Part shown: positions 1-8,598 of the stretch, piece after piece | Position numbering within the stretch: the first letter of the stretch is position 1 | Layout of the letters: each line of letters starts with the position of its first letter | Source of the DNA: Blastococcus sp. URHD0036 | GTDB taxonomy: Bacteria > Actinomycetota > Actinomycetes > Mycobacteriales > Geodermatophilaceae | Length of the DNA: 64,000 nt | Direction: 5' to 3' | Assembly: GCF_000701365.1 (NCBI RefSeq) | Contig: NZ_JNIK01000013.1 | Span: 124,001 to 188,000, forward strand | Notes under the pieces: generated by a model | Databases searched by the model: none | Told to the model about the DNA's origin: nothing | What the model saw: only the letters and a program-made list of their open reading frames with translations | Program-made: the position numbers and the translations under genes

Positions 1-273
1 CGTGATCCCGATGACCTCGTGCAGCAGGGCCAGCTTGAGCTGCCCGTACCCCTGGCCGCCCAGGTCCGGACCGAGTTGCGTCGCCCACAGCCCGTGGTCG
101 CGCACCTCCTGCTTCAACGGGTCGACGATCGCCTTGAGCTCGGGGCTCATCGGGCGCTTGAACTGCTCCTTCGGGAAGGCGTAGTCGAGGGGGACGACCT
201 TCTCCTTCACGAACGTCCGGGCCCAGTCGAGCTTCTCCTGGTACTCCGGGTCGGTACTGAAGTCCCACGCCAT
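1..273 (-). CDS. Acyl-CoA dehydrogenase, N-terminal part (cut by window edge)
   Basis: Reads leftward from ATG at 273; only about 91 residues are in the window. The visible protein (MAWDFSTDPEYQEKLDWART...) is the typical helical N-terminal domain of acyl-CoA dehydrogenases, which oxidise acyl-CoA thioesters with FAD in beta-oxidation-like pathways. A GGAGAGGAG ribosome site precedes the ATG. It is divergent from the SDR gene at 535, and the shared upstream region holds two copies of a 27-bp operator, so it probably belongs to the same regulon as the clusters at 9.6-20.4 kb. Substrate cannot be judged from this fragment. Confidence 0.85.
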   Translation of the reverse strand, partial: MAWDFSTDPEYQEKLDWARTFVKEKVVPLDYAFPKEQFKRPMSPELKAIVDPLKQEVRDHGLWATQLGPDLGGQGYGQLKLALLHEVIGIT

Positions 274-352
274 TGCGGGCTCCTCTCCTGGTGGCCGGGT
301 CCACCCGGCCACCATCGGTGGCGGCTCCCCGGCGTCCTGTCCAGCACAGTGG

Positions 353-379
353 CAGAACATCGTTCTGGAGGGCAAGAAC
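353..379 (-). promoter_or_regulatory. Three-half-site operator, copy A
   Basis: On the minus strand: half-site GTTCTT, six bases, then CAGAAC-N3-GTTCTG (palindromic 15-mer). The same layout and spacing recurs at 424-450, 13788-13814 and 17379-17405. It lies about 80 bp upstream of the acyl-CoA dehydrogenase start and 155 bp upstream of the SDR start. An IclR-type regulator is the inferred binder. Confidence 0.7.
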
Positions 380-423
380 AGAAATCGAGCCCAAGACGCC
401 CCGCGGCGAGCTCCCGCTCTTGT

Positions 424-450
424 CCGAACGCCGTTCTGGCCGCTAGGAAC
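424..450 (-). promoter_or_regulatory. Three-half-site operator, copy B
   Basis: On the minus strand: GTTCCT, six bases, CAGAAC-N3-GTTCGG. Same orientation as copy A and 71 bp from it. It is the copy nearer to the SDR start (535). More degenerate than copy A in the outer bases, but the GAAC-N3-GTTC core is perfect. The rest of the 274-534 gap shows no further clear signal. Confidence 0.6.
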
Positions 451-534
451 AGTGTGTCGCCGGCCCCGTGGCCGGCCGGGGAGCGTGGGAATGACGCACG
501 ACGGGCTCATCATCGACGGCGGGTCCGGCACCCG

Positions 535-1341
535 ATGACGATCGAGGGCGCGCGACGGGTCGCGTGGGTGACCGGGGCCAGCCGCGGGATGGGCGCGAAC
601 ACCGCCGTGGAGCTCGCCCGCGCCGGGTTCGACGTGGCCCTCACCTCGCGGGACCAGGGCCGGCTCGACGCGGTGGCCGAGCAGGTGCGCGCGGTCGGCG
701 GCGCCGCGCTGCCCCTCGCCGCCGATCTCACGGACCGGCGGGCCGTCGAGGCCTTCGCCCAGGCGGCCGCCGACCGGTTCGGCCGCTGCGACGTCCTGTG
801 CAACATCGGCGTCTACCAGGGTCCGGCGATGCGGACGGTCGTGCTCGAGACCTCGCTGGACGAGCTCGCCGCGAGCCTGGAGGCCGACGTCGTCGCCCCT
901 GCTCTCCTCTGCCGGCGGGCGGTGCCGCTGATGCTGGAACAGGGCGGCGGGACGGTCGTGAACATGAGCTCGAACGTGGTGGTGCTGGACCCGCGCGCCT
1001 CCGTGGCGACCACCGGGTGGAGCTTCGCCTACGCCGCCGGCAAGGCCGGGATCGACCGCCTGGCCCGGATCCTGGACGCGGAGCTGGGCGACCGGGGCAT
1101 CCGGGCCTTCACCGTCCAGCCCGGCATGGTCGCCTACGGGGAGAAGCTCGCCGAGTTCCTGGCCAAGTACGCCGGCGCCCCGGTGTCGCCCCCGGAGGCG
1201 ATCGGGCCGGGTGTCGTCTGGCTGGTCGAGTCCCCCGACGCCGACGCGCTCAGGACGACGCGGATCGACCTGCCGCGGTTGACCCACGAGCACGGGCTGC
1301 TTCCCGGCTGGGGCGGCCCCGGCTCCCCGCATCCCGCCTGA
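535..1341 (+). CDS. Short-chain dehydrogenase/reductase (SDR)
   Basis: 268-residue classical SDR, expected to use NAD(P)(H) to interconvert an alcohol and a ketone. The Rossmann motif TGASRGMG is at residues 11-18, an NMSS serine strand follows, and the catalytic Tyr-x-x-x-Lys is in YAAGK. The usual NNAG motif reads CNIGV, a mild deviation. ATG at 535 was chosen because the Rossmann start follows directly; the reading frame is open far upstream but that part is not protein-like. A 15-codon ORF (491-538) overlaps the start as ATGA. The 3' end overlaps the convergent arsR gene by 92 bp. Substrate unknown. Confidence 0.85.
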   Translation: MTIEGARRVAWVTGASRGMGANTAVELARAGFDVALTSRDQGRLDAVAEQVRAVGGAALPLAADLTDRRAVEAFAQAAADRFGRCDVLCNIGVYQGPAMRTVVLETSLDELAASLEADVVAPALLCRRAVPLMLEQGGGTVVNMSSNVVVLDPRASVATTGWSFAYAAGKAGIDRLARILDAELGDRGIRAFTVQPGMVAYGEKLAEFLAKYAGAPVSPPEAIGPGVVWLVESPDADALRTTRIDLPRLTHEHGLLPGWGGPGSPHPA

Positions 1342-1621
1342 CGAGCGCGATCGCGACGAGCTGGTCCTGCAGGTCGGCCAGGACGTCGCGCCGCAGCGCG
1401 TAGAAGGCGTTGCGCCCGCTGCGGCGCATCTGCACGACGTCGGCCGTGACGAGGATCTTGAGGTGGTAGCTGGCCGTGTCCGCCGGCAGGCCCATCGACT
1501 CCTCGAGCTCGCCGCGGGGCACTTCGTCGTGCCCGGCGATCAGCGTCAGCATGCGACAGCGCACGGGGTGGGCCAGCGCCCGGAACACCTCGACCGTCCG
1601 GTCCGCGTCCACGCCGGTCAC
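1250..1621 (-). CDS. ArsR-family winged-helix transcriptional regulator
   Basis: 123 residues from a GTG whose GTGA overlaps the stop of mhpC, so it is the last gene of the mhpA-mhpB-mhpC operon. The N-terminal 95 residues fit the ArsR/SmtB winged helix (FRALAHPVRCRMLTLI, then ADTASYHLKIL as recognition helix). I see no cysteine metal site, so it is probably a small-molecule sensor of the ArsR type. The last ~27 residues (DAGSRGRPS...) are a basic, low-complexity tail lying antisense to the SDR gene, a 92-bp convergent overlap. A role in controlling the mhp genes is inferred from position only. Confidence 0.75.
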   Translation of the reverse strand: MTGVDADRTVEVFRALAHPVRCRMLTLIAGHDEVPRGELEESMGLPADTASYHLKILVTADVVQMRRSGRNAFYALRRDVLADLQDQLVAIALVRRDAGSRGRPSREAARARGSTAAGRSASS

Positions 1622-2463
1622 CGGCTCGCGAGGAAGTCGACCATCAGCCGGTCGTAGGCCTCGGGCTGCTCCCACTGCGGCCAGTGCCCGGCGCCGGAGA
1701 TCAGCCGGAACTCCCCGGCCGGCAGCGTGTCCGCCATGGCCATCCCGGCGCCGGCGGGCCCCGACGGGTCGTCCGACGTCCAGATCACCAGGGCGGGCTG
1801 CGCGATCGACCGGAGCTCGTCGTCGGTGACCAGGTTGCGCGCCCGGATCTCGGGGTCCTGCAGGCACAGCAGGTGCCGCATCGAGTCGGCGAAACCCGGC
1901 TGCGAGTAGATGCCGCGCCGCACGTCGACCAGTTCGTCGGTCACCGACGACGGATCGGCCATCAGCCACTCCAGGCGGGCCCGGATGCGCTCGGGGGACG
2001 GGTCGTCCGCGGCCGCCTGGCTCAGCGAGCGGATCCGCTCCATGACCTCGGGGGTGGCCATGGTGCCGCCGGGGGTGTTCAGCACCAGCCGGTCGACGCG
2101 CTCCGGGTGGGCAGCGGCGAACTTGATCGCGACCCAGCCACCCAGGGACTCCCCGCACAGGTGCGCCGACGGGACGTCGAGCACGTCCAGCAGCTGCCGG
2201 AGGTGGTCGACGTAGTCGGCGATCTCCAGGTCCCGGTCCGCGTGGGTGGTGAAGCCGTGCCCGGGGAAGTCGTAGGCGATCACGCGGTGGTCGCGGGCGA
2301 GCGCCTCGAGGTTGCGGGTGAACGCCTCCACGTGCCCGCCGGTGCCGTGCATCAGCACGAGCGCCGGCCCCGCGCCGGTCTCCAGGACGCGGGTGCGCCA
2401 CTCCCCCACCTGGACGTAGCGCTGGGTCAGCGGGAGGTGGTTGATCGAGGTCCAGATGCTCAT
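1618..2463 (-). CDS. mhpC: 2-hydroxy-6-oxonona-2,4-dienedioate hydrolase (alpha/beta hydrolase)
   Basis: 281-residue alpha/beta hydrolase that would cleave the C-C bond of the ring-fission product made by MhpB, giving 2-hydroxypenta-2,4-dienoate plus a dicarboxylic acid. Visible: oxyanion HG in LMHGTGGH, nucleophile elbow GESLGG, acid residue around WTSDDPSG and catalytic His in GAGHWPQWEQPE, in the order of meta-cleavage product hydrolases. ATG at 2463 overlaps the mhpB stop (ATGA), and its own stop overlaps the arsR GTG. Assignment rests on motifs plus operon with mhpA and mhpB; the exact substrate chain is inferred. Confidence 0.85.
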   Translation of the reverse strand: MSIWTSINHLPLTQRYVQVGEWRTRVLETGAGPALVLMHGTGGHVEAFTRNLEALARDHRVIAYDFPGHGFTTHADRDLEIADYVDHLRQLLDVLDVPSAHLCGESLGGWVAIKFAAAHPERVDRLVLNTPGGTMATPEVMERIRSLSQAAADDPSPERIRARLEWLMADPSSVTDELVDVRRGIYSQPGFADSMRHLLCLQDPEIRARNLVTDDELRSIAQPALVIWTSDDPSGPAGAGMAMADTLPAGEFRLISGAGHWPQWEQPEAYDRLMVDFLASR

Positions 2464-3431
2464 CGGGCTGCCTGTCCGGAGAGGGCCGTGCTCGCCTGCG
2501 GCACGGCGGTGACGGTCGCGAAGCCGGCGATCCACTCCGGGATCGGTCGGTAGAACGAGGAGCGCACGGTGTACGGCCCCGCCGCGCCGAGCGTGGCGAA
2601 GGCCGCGATCCAGGTGCGGACCTCGTGGGCGGAGTGGCCGCCCTCGGCGACGAACCAGTCGTTGTCCTGCTCGTCGATGGCCGCGGAGTCACCGGCGGCC
2701 AGCGAGCGCAGCACCAGTGCGTCCCAGTCCGGGTTGAGGGGCCGGAGCCCGGTGCCGCCGCCGGCGAACTCGACGGCCGCCGCGAGCGTCCGGCCCTCGC
2801 GCTGGGCGCGCTGCTCCGGCGTGGGGTTGCGCCCGTGGGTGAGGCGCTGGGCGACCTCCGGCGGCGCCTCGGCCAGGCGCGGCACCGGCGGGTCGTGCGA
2901 GAGGCCGCCGGAGCCGATCACCAGCACCCGCCGGTCGAGCCCGGCGAGGGTCTGCCCGATCGCGTGGCCCAGGTGCCGCGCCCGGGAGGCGGGCCCCAGC
3001 GGCTCGGCGACGCAGTTGATGAAGACCGGGACGACGGGGACGCTGGTCAGCGAGTCGAAGAGGAACGTCAGCGGCTGCACGAACCCGTGGTCGACCTGCA
3101 TCGCCTCAGACAGGGCGAGGTCGACGCCGGCGTCCAGCGCTCCGCGGGCCAGCGCGTACGCCACGTCCCGGTCCACGTCCAGAGGCCCGGCCGGCAGCCC
3201 GTAGTCCCCCACGGCGGTCGCCGCGGCACCCACGCAGAACGGCGGCATCATGTCGTAGAGGAAGCCGTTGTAGTGGTCCGGCGCATAGAGGACGACGAGC
3301 TCGGGGTCGTAGTCGGCGACGAAGTCCCGCGCGGCGCCCAGGACCGAGTCCACCTCGGCCCGGACCTCGGGGGCCGGGTCGTTCCTCCCGATCAGGGGCG
3401 AGTGCGACGTCGCGACGAGGGCGAGAGGCAT
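2460..3431 (-). CDS. mhpB: 3-carboxyethylcatechol 2,3-dioxygenase (class III extradiol)
   Basis: 323 residues (E. coli MhpB 314). Fe(II)-dependent extradiol dioxygenase that opens 2,3-dihydroxyphenylpropionate next to the diol. The class III fold starts LALVATSHSPL, and the two histidines known to be essential in E. coli MhpB (His115, His179) fall at the same positions here (VDHGFVQP and SGGLSHDPP). Start ATG lies one base after the mhpA stop and the gene ends in an ATGA overlap with mhpC, so the three are translationally linked. Confidence 0.93.
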   Translation of the reverse strand: MPLALVATSHSPLIGRNDPAPEVRAEVDSVLGAARDFVADYDPELVVLYAPDHYNGFLYDMMPPFCVGAAATAVGDYGLPAGPLDVDRDVAYALARGALDAGVDLALSEAMQVDHGFVQPLTFLFDSLTSVPVVPVFINCVAEPLGPASRARHLGHAIGQTLAGLDRRVLVIGSGGLSHDPPVPRLAEAPPEVAQRLTHGRNPTPEQRAQREGRTLAAAVEFAGGGTGLRPLNPDWDALVLRSLAAGDSAAIDEQDNDWFVAEGGHSAHEVRTWIAAFATLGAAGPYTVRSSFYRPIPEWIAGFATVTAVPQASTALSGQAAR

Positions 3432-3432
3432 G

Positions 3433-5082
3433 TCAGGCCTCGACGGCCTCGAGCGAGTCGGCCGGCAGGACGGCCCCGGCGGCGGGGAGGGCCGGCGCCA
3501 GCCCGATCGCGTCGCTGACCGCCCGCACCATGGCCGAGGCCCGCTGCGCCGGGGACGCGCCCGCGACCACCCGGTCGGGCCGGACGAGCACCACGGTGTC
3601 GGGGCGGGTGTCGAACCACTCCTTGAGCCGCCCGGTGCGGTCGCCGACCACGGTCACGTCGTCGGCGTCCTGGTCGGGCCAGGAGAGCTGGCAGGCCGGG
3701 CGCAGCGCGACCAGGCGCCCGCCGAGGCGCCGGAACCGGTCCAGCGCGTCGTCGTCGAGCAGCGCCCGCGGGTCGTTGTTCCAGACCAGCAGCGCGAACC
3801 ACGGCCCCAGGACGTCGTCCAGGAGGACGTCGGCGCGCTCGCGGGTGTCGACCCGCGGCTGGGGGAACAGCCGGCCGACCGGGGAGGGCTGGGCGACCGA
3901 CTCGGCGAAGCTGAGCGCCCCGGCGGTGAAGGTCGGCATCGGCTTGAAGCGCATCTCCACCAGATAGCGCTTGGCCGAGGGGATCGCGGTGATGCCGCGG
4001 AAGAAGACGTCCCGAGCGCGGGCGACCAGCGTGTTCGTGGGCGAGATGACCCGTCCGACGAGCGTCGACAGGTCGATCATCGAGCGGGCGTGGCCGTGCC
4101 GCTCGGCGTCGTAGCTGGCGAGCAGCGAGGCGTCGCAGCGGCCCTGGAGGACGGCGGCGAGCTTCCACGCCAGGTTGCTCGCGTCGCGGATGCCGCTGTT
4201 GTAGCCCTGGCCCTGCCAGACCGGCATGAGGTGTGCCGCGTCGCCGGCCAGCAGCACCCGCCCGGCGCGGAAGTCGGAGACGATGCGCGAGTGGTGGGTG
4301 TAGACCCGCCGGCGCACGATGTCGACCCGCTCGGGATCGGGCACGAAGCCGTCCAGCAGTTCGGCGATGAAGCCGGGCTGCTCGACCATCTCCTCGGTCT
4401 CCCCGTCGAAGAGCATGAACTCGAAGCGGCGGATCCCGTGCGGGATGCTGATCGAGGCGTAGGGACGGCGCGGGTCGGCGCCGACGATCGCCCCGGGCTG
4501 GCCCAGCGGGTCGTTGCGCAGGTCGATGACGAGCCAGCGGGTGCTCGACGTCCTGCCCTCGAAGCCGATGCCGAGCGCGGTGCGGGTGGCACTGCGGCCG
4601 CCGTCGGCACCGACGACGTAGGACGCGGTCACCTCACCGGCGTGCGCACCCTCCAGGGTGAGCGTCACGCCGGCGTCGTCCTGGCGCAGGCCGGTCATCC
4701 GGGTGCTCCACAGCACCTCGACGTGCGGGTAGCGGTCGAGGCCCTCGAGCGACACCTGGTCGGCGAGCGGCTGGACGAACCCGTTGCGCCGGGGCCAGCC
4801 GTACTCGTCGGTGCGCGGCGCGATCTCCGCCAGGACCTTCTTGTCCCCGTTGAGGAAGATGAGCCGCTGGTTCGGCACGGTGTGCGGCAGCACGCGGTCG
4901 ACCAGCCCCGCGGTCTGGAACGTGCGCAGGCACTCGTCGTCCATGCCCACGCCGCGGGGGTAGTCGATGATCTCGGGCCGGTCCTCGACCAGCAGGACGC
5001 TGATCCCGTAGCCGCCGAGCAGGTTCGCCGTCATCAGACCGACGGGGCCGGCTCCGACGATCACCACGTCCCGATGCGTCAT
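3433..5082 (-). CDS. mhpA: 3-(3-hydroxyphenyl)propionate hydroxylase, FAD monooxygenase
   Basis: 549 residues (E. coli MhpA 554). NADH-dependent class A flavoprotein monooxygenase that ortho-hydroxylates 3-(3-hydroxyphenyl)propionate to the catechol used by MhpB. N-terminal GAGPVG nucleotide-binding loop (residues 10-15), mid-protein DG motif in [10 protein letters not shown], and the second FAD motif [17 protein letters not shown] at 5082 has a GAGGTGGC ribosome site; an upstream in-frame start adds 19 unlikely residues. First gene of the mhpABC-arsR operon and divergent from the IclR gene at 5147. Confidence 0.9.
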   Translation of the reverse strand: MTHRDVVIVGAGPVGLMTANLLGGYGISVLLVEDRPEIIDYPRGVGMDDECLRTFQTAGLVDRVLPHTVPNQRLIFLNGDKKVLAEIAPRTDEYGWPRRNGFVQPLADQVSLEGLDRYPHVEVLWSTRMTGLRQDDAGVTLTLEGAHAGEVTASYVVGADGGRSATRTALGIGFEGRTSSTRWLVIDLRNDPLGQPGAIVGADPRRPYASISIPHGIRRFEFMLFDGETEEMVEQPGFIAELLDGFVPDPERVDIVRRRVYTHHSRIVSDFRAGRVLLAGDAAHLMPVWQGQGYNSGIRDASNLAWKLAAVLQGRCDASLLASYDAERHGHARSMIDLSTLVGRVISPTNTLVARARDVFFRGITAIPSAKRYLVEMRFKPMPTFTAGALSFAESVAQPSPVGRLFPQPRVDTRERADVLLDDVLGPWFALLVWNNDPRALLDDDALDRFRRLGGRLVALRPACQLSWPDQDADDVTVVGDRTGRLKEWFDTRPDTVVLVRPDRVVAGASPAQRASAMVRAVSDAIGLAPALPAAGAVLPADSLEAVEA

Positions 5083-5095
5083 GCCACCTCGTTCG

Positions 5096-5120
5096 ATAGT
5101 TACAACTGAGGTTGAATTAT
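5096..5120. promoter_or_regulatory. Candidate operator in the mhpA/iclR divergent promoter
   Basis: Imperfect inverted repeat ATAGTTACAAC-TGAG-GTTGAATTAT in the only AT-rich patch of the 64-bp gap between mhpA and iclR. It sits 14 bp upstream of mhpA and 27 bp upstream of the regulator start, a usual place for an autoregulated divergent IclR operator. It does not match the three-half-site operator found elsewhere in the window. Confidence 0.5.
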
Positions 5121-5146
5121 CTGAGCCGGAACGTAACATCGGCTCG

Positions 5147-5881
5147 ATGGAGGGTCAAGGAACGCCGGAGCCGCCCCGGCCCCTCCCGGAACCCCGGCCG
5201 GACACCTCCGCTCCGGCGCGGACCTTCGGCAACCGGACGCTGGCGCGGGGCCTCGACGCGCTCATCGCGGTGGCCGCGGCACCGGACGGGATGACCGTGC
5301 AGCAACTGGCCGCCGTCCTCGGCGTCCACCGGTCCATCGCCTACCGGGTGGTGCAGACCCTGCTCGACGTCGGACTCGTCCGCACCGACGACGAGCGCAC
5401 ATACCGGCCCGGCTCCCGGCTCGCGACCATGGGGGCCGGCGGCTCCTCCGGCCTGCGGGCGGCCGCGCTCCCCCCGATGCGCCGGCTCTGCGACCGGCTC
5501 GGCGCGTCGGTGGTGCTCGTCGTCGTCCAGGGCGACTCGGCGGTCGCCGTCGACCTGGTCCGGCCGACCACCCCCGGACCGCACCTCGCGCTGCGGCAGG
5601 GACGGCGCACCCCGCTGGACGCCGGACCCACGGCCGACGCCCTGCGGTCGGCCGACGCCCCCCGGGACGGCGAACCCGTCGGGGTGCAGCAGGCGCGGGA
5701 GCTGGGATGGGCCGCCGGCGCGGGCGCGGACGGGAACGGCGTGCACGAGGTCGCCGCGGTCGTCCCGGGCACCGTGCCACGCGCCTGCCTCACGGTGGTG
5801 ACCCACCTGGCCGAGCGGGCGCGCGGGGCCGGGCCGGCCGTCGCCGCCGCGGCCCGGGAGGTGGCCGACCGCCTGCGCTGA
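5147..5881 (+). CDS. IclR-family regulator, likely control of mhpABC
   Basis: 244 residues. Helix-turn-helix within [20 protein letters not shown] (about residues 48-67) followed by an IclR effector domain with low-complexity Pro-rich N-terminus. It is divergent from mhpA with an AT-rich operator-like sequence between them. The ATG at 5147 was preferred over upstream in-frame starts that run into the mhpA promoter. It is clearly paralogous to the IclR at 9652-10338 (shared [27 protein letters not shown] patterns) and less similar to the IclR at 5904. Substrate-sensing of a phenylpropionate intermediate is inferred. Confidence 0.85.
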   Translation: MEGQGTPEPPRPLPEPRPDTSAPARTFGNRTLARGLDALIAVAAAPDGMTVQQLAAVLGVHRSIAYRVVQTLLDVGLVRTDDERTYRPGSRLATMGAGGSSGLRAAALPPMRRLCDRLGASVVLVVVQGDSAVAVDLVRPTTPGPHLALRQGRRTPLDAGPTADALRSADAPRDGEPVGVQQARELGWAAGAGADGNGVHEVAAVVPGTVPRACLTVVTHLAERARGAGPAVAAAAREVADRLR

Positions 5882-5903
5882 GCAGGACGTGACAGCAGAC
5901 CGA

Positions 5904-6683
5904 TCAGGGAGCCGCGCCGGGCAGGAGGCGCCCGCGGGCGATGGTGCTCGCCAGCCCCGCGGCGGCCGCGCGGACAGCGGCGACGTGCAGCTCGGGACGC
6001 AGCCGCGTGGTCGGGCCGGTGACGCTCACCGCGGCCACCGCCTCCGTCCCGCCGACCAGCACCGGCGCGGCGACGCAGGTGATCCCGACGGCGGACTCCT
6101 CGTGCTCGAACGCGACCCCGGCCTCGAGCACCTCCGCCAGTTGCCGGGCCAGGATGCCGGCCGCCACGACCGTGCGGGGCGTGCGCCGCTCCAGCGGACC
6201 GGACAGCACGCTCCGGCGCAGCTCCGGGTCGGCGTGGGCCAGCAGCACCTTGCCCAGGGCCGTGCAGTGGACCGGCATGCGCCCGCCGGTCCGGGACGGG
6301 ACGGCAGCCTGGCGGTGGCCGCCGATCTTGGCGACGTAGACGACCTCAGCGCTCTCCCGGACCCCCAGGTGCACCGTCTCGTGGGTGCGCTCGTACAGGT
6401 CCTGCAGGAAGGGCATCGCCAGCTCGAGCAGGCTGCGCTCCACCGACGCGAGCATCCCGAGCTCGAAGAGCCCGCCGCTGAGCCGGTAGCCGCCCTCCAC
6501 CCGGTCGAGCAGGCGGTTGGTCACGAGCTCGCCGACCAGCCGGTGCACCGTGGCCTTGTGCAGGCCGGTGCGACGCACCAGCTCGGCGAGCGCCACCGTC
6601 CGGTCGTCGGGGGTGAAGGCGCGCAGGATCGTCACCGCCTTGCCCAGGACGGTGTTGCGGTCCGCTTCCTCACCCACCGGCAC
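5904..6683 (-). CDS. IclR-family regulator, likely control of mhpDFE
   Basis: 259 residues from GTG at 6683. HTH region VALAELVRRTGLHKATVHRLVGEL at about residues 29-52, then a full effector domain with GKVLLAHADPELR and GITCVAAPV motifs typical of IclR proteins. Divergent from mhpD, 104 bp apart; the gap contains the small palindrome TCGCT-C-AGCGA at 6704-6714, a possible operator. Convergent with the upstream IclR gene, only 22 bp between stops. In E. coli the mhp regulator MhpR is also an IclR protein, which fits. Confidence 0.88.
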   Translation of the reverse strand: MPVGEEADRNTVLGKAVTILRAFTPDDRTVALAELVRRTGLHKATVHRLVGELVTNRLLDRVEGGYRLSGGLFELGMLASVERSLLELAMPFLQDLYERTHETVHLGVRESAEVVYVAKIGGHRQAAVPSRTGGRMPVHCTALGKVLLAHADPELRRSVLSGPLERRTPRTVVAAGILARQLAEVLEAGVAFEHEESAVGITCVAAPVLVGGTEAVAAVSVTGPTTRLRPELHVAAVRAAAAGLASTIARGRLLPGAAP

Positions 6684-6787
6684 GCCTCACGGCCGGGACC
6701 GTATCGCTCAGCGAGACGCAGCGCTGGGCCCCGGCACCCCCGCGCGAGGAGGGTGAGCGGCGCCACGTCGTCGTCCGGGAGCGGAGC
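6684..6787. promoter_or_regulatory. Divergent promoter region iclR/mhpD
   Basis: 104-bp gap between two divergent genes. It holds a perfect 5+1+5 palindrome TCGCTCAGCGA (6704-6714) close to the iclR start and a GGAGCGGAGC ribosome site before mhpD. No clear -10 hexamer stands out. Confidence 0.4.
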
Positions 6788-7645
6788 ATGAGCACCAGCC
6801 AGTACCAGGTCCCCGGTGGACCCGTCGCCGCGCCCACCACCACCGTCGCCCCGGAGTCCCTGACGGCCGCCGTCGACCGGCTCGTCACGGCGCACTTCTC
6901 CGGCGTCGCCTGCGCCCCGGTCCGCGACCTCATCGGCCGGGACGATGTCGCCGCCGCCTACGCGGTGCAGCAGGGGCTGAACGCGGCGAAGGTCGCGCGT
7001 GGCGCCCGCGTCGTCGGCCGCAAGATCGGCGCGACCTCGGAGGCCGTGCAGCGGCAGCTGGGGGTCGACCAGCCCGACTTCGGCGTGCTCTTCGAGGACA
7101 TGGCCTACGAGGAGGGTGCGGTCATCCCCCTCTCCCGGCTGATCCAGCCGAAGGCCGAGGCGGAGGTCGCCTTCGTCCTGGGGGCGGACCTCGCCGACGG
7201 CCCGCTGGACGCCGCCCAGGTCCGCGCCGCCGTCGCGTACGCCGTGGCGGCGCTGGAGATCGTCGACAGCCGGATCACCGACTGGGACATCTCCTTCGCC
7301 GACACCGTCGCCGACAACGCGTCGTCCGGGGTCTACGTGCTGGGCGACCAGCGCCGCACCCTCGCCGAGCTGGAGCCGGTCGACGTGACCATGTCGATGA
7401 GCATCGACGGCGAGGAGGTCTCGACCGGCACCGGTGCCGCCTGTCTCGGCGACCCGCTGGTCGCCGTCGCCTGGCTCGCCCACCAGGCCCGCACCTTCGG
7501 CGAGCCGCTGCGCGCCGGCCAGGTCGTGCTGTCCGGGGCCCTCGGCCCCATGCGCCCGATCCCCCCGGGCGCCACCGTCACCGCCGCGATCAGCGGCCTC
7601 GGCTCCGTCACCGCCCAGTTCAGCGTCCGGGAGGACCAGCCATGA
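6788..7645 (+). CDS. mhpD: 2-keto-4-pentenoate (2-hydroxypenta-2,4-dienoate) hydratase
   Basis: 285 residues (E. coli MhpD 269). Metal-dependent hydratase that adds water to 2-hydroxypentadienoate to give 4-hydroxy-2-oxovalerate. Family features: [19 protein letters not shown], then [13 protein letters not shown] with the acidic metal ligands, and [11 protein letters not shown]-terminal [16 protein letters not shown] matches the FAH-like hydratase core. Its TGA overlaps the mhpF ATG. The N-terminal ~20 residues ([11 protein letters not shown]) are extra and unstructured-looking. Confidence 0.93.
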   Translation: MSTSQYQVPGGPVAAPTTTVAPESLTAAVDRLVTAHFSGVACAPVRDLIGRDDVAAAYAVQQGLNAAKVARGARVVGRKIGATSEAVQRQLGVDQPDFGVLFEDMAYEEGAVIPLSRLIQPKAEAEVAFVLGADLADGPLDAAQVRAAVAYAVAALEIVDSRITDWDISFADTVADNASSGVYVLGDQRRTLAELEPVDVTMSMSIDGEEVSTGTGAACLGDPLVAVAWLAHQARTFGEPLRAGQVVLSGALGPMRPIPPGATVTAAISGLGSVTAQFSVREDQP

Positions 7646-8598
7646 CAGCGAAGAAGACGAAGGTCGCCATCATCGGGTCGGGCAACATCGGCACCGACCT
7701 GATGATCAAGGTCCTGCGCGGCTCCACCGGCCTGGAGATGGGCGCGATGGTCGGGATCGACGCGGACTCCGACGGCCTGCGCCGCGCCGCCCGCATGAAG
7801 GTGCCGACGACGCACGAGGGCGTCGAGGGCCTCATCGCCATGCCCGGCTTCGACGAGATCGAGATCGTCTTCGACGCCACCTCGGCCTCGGCGCACAAGG
7901 CCAACGCGGCCGCCCTGGCGCCGTACGGCAAGCGGCTGATCGACCTCACCCCCGCCGCGCTGGGCCCCTACGTCGTGCCCGCGGTCAACCTCGACGAGCA
8001 CCTCGACGCCGAGAACCTCAACATGGTCACCTGCGGCGGCCAGGCGACCATCCCGATCGTCGCCGCGATCTCCCGGATCGCCCCCACGCCCTACGCCGAG
8101 ATCGTCGCCTCGATCGCGTCGAGGTCCGCCGGCCCCGGTACGCGCGCCAACATCGACGAGTTCACCGAGACGACCTCGCAGGCGATCGTCAGCGTCGGCG
8201 GCGCCCGGCGCGGCAAGGCGATCATCATCCTGAACCCCGCCGAGCCGCCGCTGATCATGCGCGACACGGTCTTCTGCCTGGTCGAGGCGCCCGACGAGGC
8301 GCTGCACGACGAGATCCGGGCGTCGGTGGAGAAGATGGTCGGCGACGTCGCCGCCTACGTCCCCGGCTACCGGCTCAAGCAGCAGGTGCAGATCACCGCG
8401 ATCCCCGACGACCAGCCGGTGCACACCCTCCTCCCCGAGGGGACGACGACCCGGCCCACCCACCGGGTGTCGGTCTTCCTCGAGGTCGAGGGAGCCGCGC
8501 ACTACCTGCCGGCCTACGCCGGGAACCTCGACATCATGACCTCGGCCGGCCTGCAGGTCGCCGAGCGGATCGCGGCCGCGAAGGAGAACGCGCGATGA
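7642..8598 (+). CDS. mhpF: Acetaldehyde dehydrogenase (acylating)
   Basis: 318 residues, the family length. Converts acetaldehyde from MhpE to acetyl-CoA with NAD+ and CoA, normally in a complex with the aldolase that channels the aldehyde. Rossmann loop GSGNIGTD near residue 13 and the catalytic cysteine in [12 protein letters not shown] (about residue 132). Both ends overlap neighbours by ATGA (mhpD before, mhpE after), as expected for a tightly coupled pair. Confidence 0.95.
   Translation: MTAKKTKVAIIGSGNIGTDLMIKVLRGSTGLEMGAMVGIDADSDGLRRAARMKVPTTHEGVEGLIAMPGFDEIEIVFDATSASAHKANAAALAPYGKRLIDLTPAALGPYVVPAVNLDEHLDAENLNMVTCGGQATIPIVAAISRIAPTPYAEIVASIASRSAGPGTRANIDEFTETTSQAIVSVGGARRGKAIIILNPAEPPLIMRDTVFCLVEAPDEALHDEIRASVEKMVGDVAAYVPGYRLKQQVQITAIPDDQPVHTLLPEGTTTRPTHRVSVFLEVEGAAHYLPAYAGNLDIMTSAGLQVAERIAAAKENAR

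Noticed and set aside
353-379. KstR box (steroid regulon) as identity of the operator.
   Set aside because: KstR-type sites have a two-base spacer between AAC and GTT; all copies here have three bases plus the extra half-site.
3430-5109. Very long open frames on the opposite strand of real genes (for example antisense to mhpA, serB-ctaD and the MFS gene).
   Set aside because: Repetitive Arg/Gly/Asp/Val composition and antisense placement to well-conserved enzymes; they are shadows of biased GC-rich codons.
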